The position numbers were made by a program, and so were the translations under genes. From positions 1 to 17,329 of the forward strand of contig CAMCBB010000031.1 of NCBI GenBank assembly GCA_945872875.1: DNA of 17,329 nt, given 5' to 3'. This document shows, one piece after another, positions 6,789 through 15,688 of the stretch. The notes under the pieces were generated by a model. It was given only the letters and a program-made list of their open reading frames with translations, was not told the DNA's origin and made no database searches. This DNA is from Flavobacterium psychrophilum (GTDB lineage: Bacteria; Bacteroidota; Bacteroidia; Flavobacteriales; Flavobacteriaceae). Each line of letters starts with the position of its first letter. Position 1 is the first letter of the stretch.

Positions 6789-8230
6789 TTAATACCGTTT
6801 AAAAATCGCTTGAAATATTTAATATAAAGTACAGAAGTCAATAAAATTATACCAAAGATGGAATTCCTATTAAAGTCAATCATAAAGATCATCGTCAACA
6901 TGATGACTGCAACACTTAAATAAATTGTTTCGTTTTTATCGACAATTTTGCTAAATAAAATTGAAAAATCAAATTTAAAATAATACTTAAGTAAAAGAAA
7001 TGGAATAATGCAATTGACCAAGCATAATAAAAAAAATGAAACTATCAGACTTGATAATTGATATTTGGGCAAAATAAAAAACAAGAAAACAACAAATAAA
7101 ATTGTTGAAATTAAATCAGAAATATTTGCAACTATGATACTTTTTTTTAAGTATAATATTCTACCAAAAAGTGCACTAAAAACTAATAAAAGCGTGGAAA
7201 ACAAAATTAAAACAAACATAGATTTTGGTAGAAATATTTTTGTAAAATAAAATTGAATTAATTGATTGATAAATGGATAAAGTAAAAGTAAAATACCTGT
7301 GACGAAAATAAACGTAACAAAGATAAATTTCATTAATTTAAAATAAAAAACCAATGTATCAGTTTCATTTTTTTCAATATTTACACTATGCCTATAATAG
7401 AAAATATTCAACAAAGGGTTAATTGCAATAGCTATTAAAAAATTATTCCCATATTGATAATAATTATAAAATGAAATATTACCGCCATTCAAATGAGCCA
7501 AATAGCTAGAATAATACACTGAAATTGATTTAGTAAAAAAAGTAATAATTAATAATGCAATTCCTCTTTTAAAGAAACTATTAAAGAGGATTTTTCTTGA
7601 GGGTCTTTCTTTCCTGTTCTCTTTAATATATATATAATCGATTAAGAAAATTATTGCAGTTAATAAGTACCCAAAAAGAATGAGATATGCCAAATAAATT
7701 GTACTCAAATAATTCCTAGTTAATACAATCGAACAAAGTGTGAAAATATTTCCAAGCAAAAAGCACCTTATTGCAAATATATTTTTTTCAATTGTGATGT
7801 AATATGAGGAAAGTGTAACTGAAAACAATTGCAGTGGTATATAAAATAAAGTGATATTTAGCATTTCCGAAATTGATACGCCAGATATAATTTCTGATCC
7901 ATTATTAATATACGTAATTATTATTTTTTTGGCCGCAAAAGAACTTATAAAAATGAAAAGAATAACGAAAAATAGTTTTTTCAACAATTCATCGAATACA
8001 GAATTAATATTAAAACCATCCAATTTGTATTGGATTAAAAACGGAGTAATTTGATTTACAATTGCAGAAGTCCAAACCAGTAAAATAAAATTTGGAAAAA
8101 CCATTGACAGGAAGATAGCATCAGATTTATTTCCACTTAAAAAGAGGTACCCGAAAGATAATATTATTAAAACATTAGTTACTGACTGTGCTGAGCTCAA
8201 TAACAAATTATAAGATATTATTTTCTTCAA
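6785..8230 (-). CDS. Wzx-like polysaccharide flippase (MOP/MVF superfamily)
   Basis: This 481-residue protein has about twelve to fourteen hydrophobic helices and almost no soluble domain, the layout of the MOP exporters that flip undecaprenyl-linked oligosaccharides across the inner membrane. The N-terminal stretch SDAIFLSMVFPNFIL (about 35-49) resembles MurJ/MVF-like and Wzx-like proteins. Conserved single residues cannot be assigned with confidence. It sits between glycosyltransferase genes and the Wzy candidate, the expected context for a Wzx. It overlaps the next gene by four bases and starts 22 bases after the previous stop. A MurJ-like lipid II flippase is unlikely given the cluster. 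Base composition is very AT-rich, common for wzx/wzy genes. Confidence 0.8.
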   Translation of the reverse strand: MKKIISYNLLLSSAQSVTNVLIILSFGYLFLSGNKSDAIFLSMVFPNFILLVWTSAIVNQITPFLIQYKLDGFNINSVFDELLKKLFFVILFIFISSFAAKKIIITYINNGSEIISGVSISEMLNITLFYIPLQLFSVTLSSYYITIEKNIFAIRCFLLGNIFTLCSIVLTRNYLSTIYLAYLILFGYLLTAIIFLIDYIYIKENRKERPSRKILFNSFFKRGIALLIITFFTKSISVYYSSYLAHLNGGNISFYNYYQYGNNFLIAIAINPLLNIFYYRHSVNIEKNETDTLVFYFKLMKFIFVTFIFVTGILLLLYPFINQLIQFYFTKIFLPKSMFVLILFSTLLLVFSALFGRILYLKKSIIVANISDLISTILFVVFLFFILPKYQLSSLIVSFFLLCLVNCIIPFLLLKYYFKFDFSILFSKIVDKNETIYLSVAVIMLTMIFMIDFNRNSIFGIILLTSVLYIKYFKRFLNGIK

Positions 8231-8252
8231 CTTTGCAATCTATTTACTTCTA

Positions 8253-9368
8253 TTATTTAATAGCTTCCTTCCAGGCTAAATGATATTGCAAACACATATT
8301 CTCAATGGAAAAAAGATTTTTAATTCTATCGATATAAAACTTGTTAAGTTTCGTGCCTGAATTAATTAAATTCAAGCAGTAGTTTATTGTTTCTGCCAAT
8401 TCAACAGACGCTTGAGGTTGAACGATAAACTTTTCATCTCCTAATATATATGCCGCATCCCCAACATCCGTAGAAACACAATATACTTCGTATGACATTG
8501 CTTCAATCAATACATTAGGAAATGCTTCACCAACAGATGACAATATAAAAAGATCAAGAACACCTAGAACATAAGAAATATCTTTCAATTGTCCTAGCAA
8601 AATGACACTTTTCCTAAGATTAAAATGATCGATTAATATTCCCAATTCACTATTCTCTTCTTCTAAACCATTACCTACTAATAGTAAATAGATATTTGGA
8701 TTTTTGCTTAAGGAAAGTGAAAAAGATTCTAATAATGTTTTGTGATCTTTTAAAGGATTCCACCGTGAAATGTTTCCTAAAAGAATTGCATCCTCTGGCA
8801 AACTAAACTTTTCTAAAAAAGTGTTTCTGTTTTTAATTGATTTAACTTGGTTGGGGAAATGGGTACCATTTGGAATGATAATAAACTTATTTCCAATATA
8901 CCCAAAGATTTCATGAGTTGCTGCCGCTTTTGTTGAACAAGAAATAATTTTATCTGGAATAATTCTTGAAAATATTGCGCAAATCTTTGCTGATATCCAA
9001 GTGCTCCTTGAAATTAGCTTTGGATCTAAATTACCATTCCTTATATTCCAAAAAATGCTTGCATCTGTAAATATTTTCCCAATAACTCCGCCAATTAAAT
9101 CCGAATGATACAACCATGTTTGAATAATGTCGGGTTGGATTTTACGAAGTATTCGAATAAGCTTTATTGTGCTATTTATTAATGCAAAAGGATCAGAGTA
9201 GTTTAAATGGTATATTGGGTATTTAATATAATCAGAATAATACCCCTTACCAGTTAGTGATATAATATAAAAATCATCATAGAAAGAAGCGTTTTCTAGA
9301 AGTCTTGTTAAAACCGTTTCAGCCCCTCCTTGATTTAAACCTGTAATAATGTGAACAACTTTCGCCAA
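8253..9368 (-). CDS. Family 4 glycosyltransferase
   Basis: This 371-residue GT-B glycosyltransferase starts with the typical GT4 N-terminal motif HIITGLNQGGAETVL (residues 6-20), the acceptor-side glycine-rich loop. A WLYHSDLIGG segment lies at 85-94 and the donor-domain segment GNISRWNPLKDHKTL near 198-212. The E-x7-E motif is in EAFPNVLIEAM (Glu281 and Glu289). All key elements of a working enzyme are visible. It should add one sugar of the repeat unit in the cytoplasm. Which sugar is not readable from sequence. It follows the neighbouring glycosyltransferase by only two bases, so the two are almost certainly co-translated. Confidence 0.92.
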   Translation of the reverse strand: MAKVVHIITGLNQGGAETVLTRLLENASFYDDFYIISLTGKGYYSDYIKYPIYHLNYSDPFALINSTIKLIRILRKIQPDIIQTWLYHSDLIGGVIGKIFTDASIFWNIRNGNLDPKLISRSTWISAKICAIFSRIIPDKIISCSTKAAATHEIFGYIGNKFIIIPNGTHFPNQVKSIKNRNTFLEKFSLPEDAILLGNISRWNPLKDHKTLLESFSLSLSKNPNIYLLLVGNGLEEENSELGILIDHFNLRKSVILLGQLKDISYVLGVLDLFILSSVGEAFPNVLIEAMSYEVYCVSTDVGDAAYILGDEKFIVQPQASVELAETINYCLNLINSGTKLNKFYIDRIKNLFSIENMCLQYHLAWKEAIK

Positions 9369-9370
9369 AA

Positions 9371-10399
9371 CTATTTCTTTTTGGGTTGAAAGTATTTAGA
9401 TCCACTTTCATATACTTTATTTAAATTAGTAACTTGTGTAACTCTTTGTACAAAAAAATTAAAAACCAATTTAAGATATCCTTTATTAAACCGTTTTAGC
9501 TTGAATGTCACTTCTTCAGATGAATTATACAATTTATTGCGATGCAACTGTTCCCAGACTAAAATATGTTTTTTAGCAAACATATTCCAAGTCCAATCCT
9601 TGACAGCACGTGTTAAAACAGATTTTTCATTCTCAATTTCTTTAAAAATACTTTTTAATTCTTCAAAATTTGTGAATGGGAATGTTATGCCATTCAAGGC
9701 ATCCAAATGATGTCCTTGTGGTTGTACAATTGTTTTAACTCCTGATGCCAAAGCGTCAATAAAACCAACTGAACCTTCATCTTCTCCTGTATAAAGGAAA
9801 TAATCTAACGAGGACATTAATTGTAAATAAGCATCATGGTTAAAATCTTGATGATATTCAACTTTAAATCCCTTAACCCTCATTTTTTGTACAATACTTT
9901 CCCATCCAAAACCCATAATTTTAAAATCGAAGTCCTTGGGAGAAATGAAAAGAATTAATTTCTCAATCATGTATTCATTTTTCCTTCCATCTGGATACAA
10001 TCTTGTTGTGATACCAATAGTAAAGGTTCTTTCAATTGCATTACTATCGTGAGATAAATTTATATATGATAATTTTGATTTTGGAAACCCAAAGTTTATA
10101 AGATAATCTCTTGTTTGTGCAGACATGCATAAACCCATGTCTGCATGTTCAATATTCGAATGAAGTTTTTCGAGCTTCTTGCTATTGTCTATATGTGTAA
10201 TATAAACCGTGTTAATTCCAAAATTCTCATTGTTATAACCGGTGTAAATTATGTGATGGTTTATGTCACAATCAGCATTAAACTTATTACTAAGAACTAC
10301 ATCAAGACCATTTAACTTACACTCGTCGTATAGTTTTTGCGCAATTTTCCCGCAAATCCATCCATCCAAAGCTTCATACGAAATAATATTAACTCTCAT
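9371..10399 (-). CDS. Glycosyltransferase, GT-B fold, unusual donor motif
   Basis: This 342-residue protein has GT-B features but is less typical than its neighbours. The C-terminal domain reads GITTRLYPDGRKN near 129-141, then IMGFGWE at 161-167, HQDFNHDAYLQLMSSLDYFL near 183-202, and EDEGSVGFIDALASGVKTI at 206-224. The last segment aligns with the GT4 E-x7-E region, but the second acid is Asp215 and the spacing is one residue shorter. The N-terminal half has no glycine-rich GGAE loop. It probably transfers one sugar of the repeat unit, perhaps the modified amino sugar, since its gene follows that sugar's biosynthesis genes. Donor and acceptor are unknown. The gene lies 30 bases after the methyltransferase gene and two bases before the next glycosyltransferase. 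Confidence 0.78.
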   Translation of the reverse strand: MRVNIISYEALDGWICGKIAQKLYDECKLNGLDVVLSNKFNADCDINHHIIYTGYNNENFGINTVYITHIDNSKKLEKLHSNIEHADMGLCMSAQTRDYLINFGFPKSKLSYINLSHDSNAIERTFTIGITTRLYPDGRKNEYMIEKLILFISPKDFDFKIMGFGWESIVQKMRVKGFKVEYHQDFNHDAYLQLMSSLDYFLYTGEDEGSVGFIDALASGVKTIVQPQGHHLDALNGITFPFTNFEELKSIFKEIENEKSVLTRAVKDWTWNMFAKKHILVWEQLHRNKLYNSSEEVTFKLKRFNKGYLKLVFNFFVQRVTQVTNLNKVYESGSKYFQPKKK

Positions 10400-10429
10400 T
10401 TATTCTAAAAGACTTTTAAATTAAAAAAA

Positions 10430-11200
10430 CTATTTTTTACACATAGCAAAAGCATACCATGAAGTCTTACTAGGCAAATCATAATCTAACCATTTAAGAA
10501 AGTAATATTCTTTAGGCTTTGATTTTGAAACCAATAAATCAATCTCAGGTTTGAAAAAGTAGCGCATAGAGTGCTTCTCTTCAAGATTATACTCTGTGTT
10601 CTCTTTCTTATCTTTTATAATTAATTCGAAATTAACATCAACAATATTTTCGTTGATATGCAAAATCGGGTTTGCAATTCTCAATACTTTAAGGTTTTGA
10701 TTTTCTAATCTTTTAACCCTTACTGTTGGCGGATCAGATAATACACCTGGTCCATACCAAAAATCAAAGAAGCATACCCCTCCCTCTTTTAAATGATATT
10801 GTACTGTATCATACCCAGCAATTAAATCATCATTGGAATTTAAATAACTAAATACATGAAAAAGGGAAACAACAACATCAAATTGATCATCTAGCCTTAC
10901 TTCGCGTACGTCACCCACTTGGAAATTTAAATTATCAGCGTTTTTTAAAAACACCGATTCTTTTTTTGAATTAGCAATTTGAATCATTTCAGTAGAAAGG
11001 TCAATACCCATTACACGATACCCTTTTGCTGCCAATAAATTGGCATGTACACCTGTCCCACATCCAAGATCTAAGATCGTTTTTGCTTTAGGATGATATT
11101 TTTGAATTAGCTGATCTATATAATCAACCTCTTTTTGATAATTTTTATCAGTATATATTAAATCGTAATATTCTGAATACTTTGCGAAAACATTTTCCAT
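10430..11200 (-). CDS. SAM-dependent methyltransferase, amino-sugar N-methyltransferase type
   Basis: This 256-residue class I methyltransferase has motif I ILDLGCGTG at 42-50, the acidic SAM-ribose residue in GIDLS at about 60-64, and GDVREV at about 91-97. A post-catalytic region with VSLFHVFSYL and FFDFWYGP resembles TylM1/DesVI, which N-methylate dTDP-amino-6-deoxysugars. Its start codon overlaps the aminotransferase stop as TAATG, a strong sign of coupled expression. The simplest inference is that it methylates the amino group made by that aminotransferase, giving N-methyl or N,N-dimethyl amino-6-deoxymannose. O-methylation of a sugar or capping of the chain end is the alternative. The similarity is recalled from memory and moderate, so the substrate is inference. 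Confidence 0.85.
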   Translation of the reverse strand: MENVFAKYSEYYDLIYTDKNYQKEVDYIDQLIQKYHPKAKTILDLGCGTGVHANLLAAKGYRVMGIDLSTEMIQIANSKKESVFLKNADNLNFQVGDVREVRLDDQFDVVVSLFHVFSYLNSNDDLIAGYDTVQYHLKEGGVCFFDFWYGPGVLSDPPTVRVKRLENQNLKVLRIANPILHINENIVDVNFELIIKDKKENTEYNLEEKHSMRYFFKPEIDLLVSKSKPKEYYFLKWLDYDLPSKTSWYAFAMCKK

Positions 11201-12309
11201 TATACAAATATTTCTTTCATTGCATTTGCTACTTCAACTGCTTGCTCCTTAGTCAATGCCAAACCACTTGGAATGTAAAATCCATTTTCAGCTAAATGAG
11301 TAGAATTGGGATGCTGATCATTAACAAATAAACCGGCTTTATTAAAAACAGGTTGCTGATGCATTGGATAAAAAAATGGTCTTGACCCTATTCCCATTTT
11401 AACCAATTTTGCCATTGCATCTAACGCGTTAAGAGAGTAATCTTGGTTTATCAAGATACCATATACCCAATATATATTCTCAGCGTAATCGGTACTTGGC
11501 AATGGCAATTGAATACCAGGAATATCTTTCAATAATTCATTATACCAGTATCCGATTTGGCGTTTTTTTTCAACAAACTCATCTAATCTTTCTAACTGGG
11601 CAACACCTAAAGCTGCTTGTAAATTTGTCATTCTAAAATTCCAGCCTAATTCTTCATGAATAAATCTTCGAGGTGGTATGAATGATAAATTTCGAAGTTC
11701 TCTGCACTTGTTTGCTAAATTTAAATCATCTGTTAATATCATACCACCTTCTCCTGTAGTAATATGTTTATTGGGGTAAAAGCTAAAAGTTGAAATATCA
11801 CCAAAGCTTCCGCAATTCCTTTCTTTATAGGTCTGCCCTATTACTTCAGCGGCATCTTCTATAACTTTTAAATCATACTTTGCAGCCACATCTAAAACAA
11901 TATCCATATTTACTGGTAAACCATAGATATGAACAACCATAATTGCTTTTGTTTTGGTAGTGATCTTTTTTTCGATATCTTCTACACACATATTCCATGT
12001 TACAGGATCCACATCTACAAAAACGGGTATTGCACCAGCACGAATAATCGGCGCCACACAAGAAATTATAGTAAATGTTGGCATAATTACTTCATCCCCT
12101 TTAGATATGCCTAGCGCGGCAATTGTTGCATCAATCGCAACCGAACCATTAGACACAGCAACACCGTATTTTCTACCAATTCTTTGAGCAAAATCTTCTT
12201 CTAGCTTTGTTACAAATGGACCCTCAGAGGAAATCCAACCTGTATCGATACATTCAACTAAATATTTTTTTTCATTCCCATCAAGAAGCGGTTCATTTAT
12301 CGGTATCAT
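11200..12309 (-). CDS. per: DegT/DnrJ/EryC1 aminotransferase, GDP-perosamine synthase-like
   Basis: This 369-residue PLP-dependent sugar aminotransferase forms the internal aldimine through Lys181 in FSFYPNKHITTGEGGM, with Asp152 (EDAAE) to pair with the PLP nitrogen. The N-terminal pattern MIPINEPLLDGNEKKYL, the ECIDTGWISSEGPFV segment and the later WNFRMTNLQAALG match GDP-perosamine synthases (RfbE/Per), which put an amino group on C4 of GDP-4-keto-6-deoxymannose. The gmd product two genes upstream would supply exactly that substrate. It lies two bases after the cupin gene and overlaps the methyltransferase gene. If the cupin isomerises the 4-keto sugar to the 3-keto form, the product would instead be a 3-amino sugar; perosamine is preferred from sequence resemblance. 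Confidence 0.87.
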   Translation of the reverse strand: MIPINEPLLDGNEKKYLVECIDTGWISSEGPFVTKLEEDFAQRIGRKYGVAVSNGSVAIDATIAALGISKGDEVIMPTFTIISCVAPIIRAGAIPVFVDVDPVTWNMCVEDIEKKITTKTKAIMVVHIYGLPVNMDIVLDVAAKYDLKVIEDAAEVIGQTYKERNCGSFGDISTFSFYPNKHITTGEGGMILTDDLNLANKCRELRNLSFIPPRRFIHEELGWNFRMTNLQAALGVAQLERLDEFVEKKRQIGYWYNELLKDIPGIQLPLPSTDYAENIYWVYGILINQDYSLNALDAMAKLVKMGIGSRPFFYPMHQQPVFNKAGLFVNDQHPNSTHLAENGFYIPSGLALTKEQAVEVANAMKEIFV

Positions 12310-12311
12310 AT

Positions 12312-12746
12312 TTAAATAATATTAGGTTTAACAATTTGTTCATTTAAAGGGCTAAATCTTGATTTATCTGCCTCACCACAGTATGGCCCTTGCTTTATTT
12401 CTATAATTTCAGATTTTTCCAACATTTTGAACCCATGACCACCAGCTGCCAATAAAACCACATCACCCGTCTCTAAAATTCTACTTTCCAGATAATTTTT
12501 ACTATCATCATAATAATCGATTCGTACCTTGCCTCTTTTTATAATGAGCACCTCTTGAGTCAATGTTACAGTGCGCAGAACCAAATTGTGCACATGGGGT
12601 TCTATAATATAGTCCTTATCTCTACACATATAACCTAGTTGTTGTGAGAAACTATCTGGTGTTAAAAAAACAATCCCCTCATTAGAGTAATCATTTCTAA
12701 TAATTATGGATAATAATTGATTATTATGAACTATATTCTCAATCAT
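12312..12746 (-). CDS. Small cupin protein of sugar-biosynthesis clusters
   Basis: This 144-residue single-domain cupin has HVH at 51-53, the paired glycines and charged residues of the first cupin motif (IIKRGKVRIDYYDD, about 68-81), and the second motif GDVVLLAAGGHGF near 94-106 with His104. EIKQGPYCGEADKSRF follows near the C-terminus. I recall similar proteins beside DegT aminotransferases in polysaccharide loci, but no proven function. Small cupins with an HxH pair at this position include the sugar 3,4-ketoisomerases FdtA, QdtA and Tyl1a, yet this protein lacks their usual GFHAH context, so that role is a hypothesis. Metal-dependent epimerisation or sensing are other options. It lies between gmd and the aminotransferase gene, with gaps of 20 and 2 bases, which ties it to the GDP-amino-sugar pathway. 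Confidence 0.75.
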   Translation of the reverse strand: MIENIVHNNQLLSIIIRNDYSNEGIVFLTPDSFSQQLGYMCRDKDYIIEPHVHNLVLRTVTLTQEVLIIKRGKVRIDYYDDSKNYLESRILETGDVVLLAAGGHGFKMLEKSEIIEIKQGPYCGEADKSRFSPLNEQIVKPNII

Positions 12747-12766
12747 AAAATTATATAAACTACAGA

Positions 12767-13834
12767 TTAATGTTTATTTGTTTCAATTTCTAAATCACTA
12801 TGAATCATTTCTTTTATTAAGGCTTTTAAATCGTATTTTGGAACCCATCCCAATTTAATTCTTGCTTTTGAAGGGTCTCCTACTAATAAGTCAACTTCTG
12901 TTGGTCGATAATAATTTGAATCTACTTTTATGACTATTTGACCAATTGGGAGTTGATAAATACCCTCACACTTCAAAATAACCCCAACTTCAGTCTCTTT
13001 ACAACCTTCAAAAGCTATTTGAATTCCTAATTCCAAAAATGCTATTTTAATAAAATCTCTAACACTGGTAGTAACTCCAGTTGCCAAAACAAAATCTTCA
13101 GGTTCTTCTTGTTGTAGCATTAGCCACATACCTTCGATATAGTCTTTTGCATGCCCCCAATCACGTTGTGCATCCAAGTTTCCGAGGTACAAAACATCTT
13201 GCTTTCCAAGAACAATTTTAGAAATCGCTCTAGTGATTTTTCTTGTCACGAATGTTTCCCCTCTTTGCGGTGATTCATGATTAAACAATATACCATTACA
13301 AGCAAACAAACCATAAGCTTCGCGATAATTTACAGTAATCCAATATCCATATAACTTAGCTACTGCGTACGGGGACCTAGGATAAAATGGCGTACTTTCT
13401 GTTTGCGGAACTGCTTGGACTAAGCCATATAACTCCGAAGTTGACGCTTGGTATATTTTTGTTTTCTTTACTAATCCAAGAATTCGTATTGCCTCTAATA
13501 GCCTAAGTGTTCCAATACCATCTGCATTTGCCGTATATTCTGGCATTTCAAAACTTACATGAACATGACTCATAGCTGCAAGATTATAAATTTCATCAGG
13601 CATAACTTCTTGTATTATTCGAATAAGGTTTGTACTATCCGTTAAGTCTCCATAATGCAAATGAAACAAGACATCACTTTCATGCCAGTCTTGAATAAGA
13701 TGATCAATTCTTTGAGTATTAAAAACTGATGATCTCCTTCTAATACCATGAACCTCATATCCTTTAGCCAATAAAAATTCAGCCAAATATGCTCCATCTT
13801 GACCATTTACTCCTGTAATTAGTGCTTTTCTCAT
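12767..13834 (-). CDS. gmd: GDP-mannose 4,6-dehydratase
   Basis: This enzyme converts GDP-D-mannose to GDP-4-keto-6-deoxy-D-mannose, the branch point for perosamine, rhamnose and fucose. The 355-residue extended SDR has the dinucleotide motif [11 protein letters not shown] at 7-17, the RRRSS(V)FNTQRI segment at 32-43 typical of Gmd, the catalytic STSE at 131-134, and YxxxK as Tyr156/Lys160 in [26 protein letters not shown] near 195-210 is also diagnostic, so this is the safest functional call in the locus. Length is normal. Its ATG overlaps the TGA stop of the upstream broken SDR gene (13831-13834, ATGA), implying ancestral coupling. No fucose synthase or mannose-activating genes are in the window. 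Confidence 0.97.
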   Translation of the reverse strand: MRKALITGVNGQDGAYLAEFLLAKGYEVHGIRRRSSVFNTQRIDHLIQDWHESDVLFHLHYGDLTDSTNLIRIIQEVMPDEIYNLAAMSHVHVSFEMPEYTANADGIGTLRLLEAIRILGLVKKTKIYQASTSELYGLVQAVPQTESTPFYPRSPYAVAKLYGYWITVNYREAYGLFACNGILFNHESPQRGETFVTRKITRAISKIVLGKQDVLYLGNLDAQRDWGHAKDYIEGMWLMLQQEEPEDFVLATGVTTSVRDFIKIAFLELGIQIAFEGCKETEVGVILKCEGIYQLPIGQIVIKVDSNYYRPTEVDLLVGDPSKARIKLGWVPKYDLKALIKEMIHSDLEIETNKH

Positions 13835-14648
13835 TTGTAATTATTTAATAAAATTTTAATCCCCTCATTAATTTCTACCTCGGGTTTCCAAAATGTAAAA
13901 ACATATCTCGACGGCATTATTTTTCTATTATACCATGCGGATTTTTCCATTGTATCAATTTTTAACTCTGGAATATTTTCCTTTAATATATTGGCTATAG
14001 TTATTATCCGAGTAAAGGCAAATGAAGTTACATGTAGTATTTCTTTTCTATTTATATGATTATACTTCTGACTTAAAACAAAAAGACAATTAATACAATC
14101 TTCAATAAAAAGAAATTGTCTTTCCTCCTGACCGTTAGATTTAATTCTAATATGATTAAACGCTTTTGCCTGATGAATAAAATCAGTGATAACATGGGAT
14201 TTTTTGAATACAATTCATCCCCATAAACATTCCAAAGCCGTACAAAAACTGCGCCTAATGCCATTGTGTATCTTTCACCTAACTTTTTTAAAAGTCCATA
14301 TGTTGTGTCTGTGTAATTAGCCATTTGACTAGAAACGAATATAAATGGCTTTTGGCAAATGGACAAAATATGGAAAGTATTGTTCATTATATTTACATTA
14401 TTATTTATAAATACATAGTTGAGATCATTATCACTTAGATATTCTGAATTACCTACATCAAATGCCAGAAAAAAGACAAAATCCAATTCTAAACATTTCG
14501 ATTTCAAGTTACTACAGTTATTTATTCTTAAGTCCTCTAATTTTGAATTATAAATATCGAATTCTATAACATCATGATGATTGGATAAAATATAACGGAC
14601 TAAATGCTTTCCTATAAAACCAGAAGAACCTAATATTAAATATTTCAA
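13831..14648 (-). pseudogene. NAD-dependent epimerase/dehydratase (SDR), single frameshift
   Basis: From the ATG at 14648 the frame encodes an extended SDR start with LGSSGFIG at 6-13, a VSSQMAN active-site segment at 105-111 and YGLLK (Tyr117/Lys121). The frame breaks in the T6 tract at 14200-14205 (A6 on the coding strand), around residue 149. Unshifted, it runs on with unlike sequence to a stop at 14073. Restoring one base at the tract continues SDR-like sequence: HVITDFIHQAKAF, EERQFLFIEDCINCLF, EILHVTSFAFTRIITIANIL and finally [19 protein letters not shown]. It stops at 13831-13833 in an exact ATGA overlap with gmd. The restored protein would have 272 residues. The cause may be a sequencing error, phase variation by slippage, or true loss. 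The substrate is unknown; the context suggests a nucleotide-sugar epimerase or reductase. Confidence 0.88.
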
Positions 14649-14663
14649 TTTACTAAATTACAA

Positions 14664-15677
14664 TTACTTAATTTGAGCGTTAATTTGATTATACCAATCA
14701 AACACAATTTGTAATCCAGCTCTAAATTTCACAGTCGGCTCGTACCCAATTAATTGTTTTATCTTCTCAATTGAGGCCTTTGAATGTTTGACATCACCAA
14801 CACGTTCGGGGCCGTAATTTGGAATTATACAAAGGCCAGAAATATCATTTAAAACTTTGATTATTTCATTTAGAGAAATTTGATCACCACACGCCACATT
14901 AAATACCTCATGTTTATTCAAACCCTCAAAAAAAAGTGATTTAATATTGGCTTGAACTACATTTTCAATAAATGTAAAATCTCTACTAGTCTCCCCATCG
15001 CCATTAATTTGGGGCGTTGTTCCATCAATAAAATGCTTGCAAAATATTGGGATTACAGCTGCATATGGATTATTGGGATTTTGTTTTGGGCCAAAAACAT
15101 TAAAGTAACGCAAGCCAATGGTATTAAAACCATAAACCCTGCTAAAAACATCTGCATAATACTCATTTACCGCTTTGGTAACGGCATAAGGACTCAAGGG
15201 CTTTCCTTCTTGACCTTCTACTTTGGGTAAGGCTGCACTATCCCCATAGGTACTTGACGATGCAGCATATACCAGGCGTTTGCAGCTTGGACTCTCCTTG
15301 GCAGCTACTAGCATGTTTAAAAATCCGGAAATATTCACTTGGTTGGTAGTAATGGGGGCTTTGATGCTGCGGGGGACACTGCCAAGTGCTGCTTGGTGTG
15401 AAATAAAGTCCATTCCTTCTACCGCTCGGTGGCATGTATGCAAATCGCAGATGTCACCCTCCATGAATTCAAAATTGGGGAACGACAAAAATGCTTCGAT
15501 GTTTTCCATATAGCCGTTGGAAAGATTATCCAAGACTCTTACATGACCAGCTCCATATTTAAGCAAGTACTCAACTAAATTAGAACCAATAAAACCAGCA
15601 CCTCCCGTAACTAAAAATTTAGCTCTTGAAATATCTGCTTTATGGTAAGGTATGTTATACAAGTTTTTATTAAACAT
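14664..15677 (-). CDS. tviC: UDP-N-acetylhexosamine (uronate) C4-epimerase, WbpP/TviC type
   Basis: This 337-residue extended SDR interconverts UDP-GlcNAc and UDP-GalNAc, or the matching uronates UDP-GlcNAcA and UDP-GalNAcA. It shows TGGAGFIG at 24-31, AASSSTYG at about 138-145, and YxxxK as Tyr164/Lys168 in SPYAVTK. QAALGSVPRSI near 95-106 and LRYFNVFGP followed by NPYAAVIP are hallmarks of the WbpP/TviC/Gne2 branch. The roughly 17-residue N-terminal extension ahead of the first strand is also usual for this branch, supporting the ATG at 15677. It lies 11 bases after the 6-dehydrogenase gene, the same pair as tviB-tviC of Salmonella Vi antigen and wbpO-wbpP of P. aeruginosa O6. Together they should supply UDP-GalNAcA to the repeat unit. 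Confidence 0.92.
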   Translation of the reverse strand: MFNKNLYNIPYHKADISRAKFLVTGGAGFIGSNLVEYLLKYGAGHVRVLDNLSNGYMENIEAFLSFPNFEFMEGDICDLHTCHRAVEGMDFISHQAALGSVPRSIKAPITTNQVNISGFLNMLVAAKESPSCKRLVYAASSSTYGDSAALPKVEGQEGKPLSPYAVTKAVNEYYADVFSRVYGFNTIGLRYFNVFGPKQNPNNPYAAVIPIFCKHFIDGTTPQINGDGETSRDFTFIENVVQANIKSLFFEGLNKHEVFNVACGDQISLNEIIKVLNDISGLCIIPNYGPERVGDVKHSKASIEKIKQLIGYEPTVKFRAGLQIVFDWYNQINAQIK

Positions 15678-15688
15678 AACAATTCAAA

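Noticed and set aside
14073..14200. C-terminal part of the unshifted 191-residue SDR frame as genuine protein
   Set aside because: After the T6 tract the residues lose SDR character, while the other frame gives a coherent SDR C-terminus ending at gmd.
15238..15513. ORFs opposite or within the 4-epimerase gene (and similar shadows at 2488, 3576, 4825, 7065, 7851, 9501, 11873-12187, 14952)
   Set aside because: They lie inside well-supported genes, have no protein family character and reflect codon bias of the real strand.
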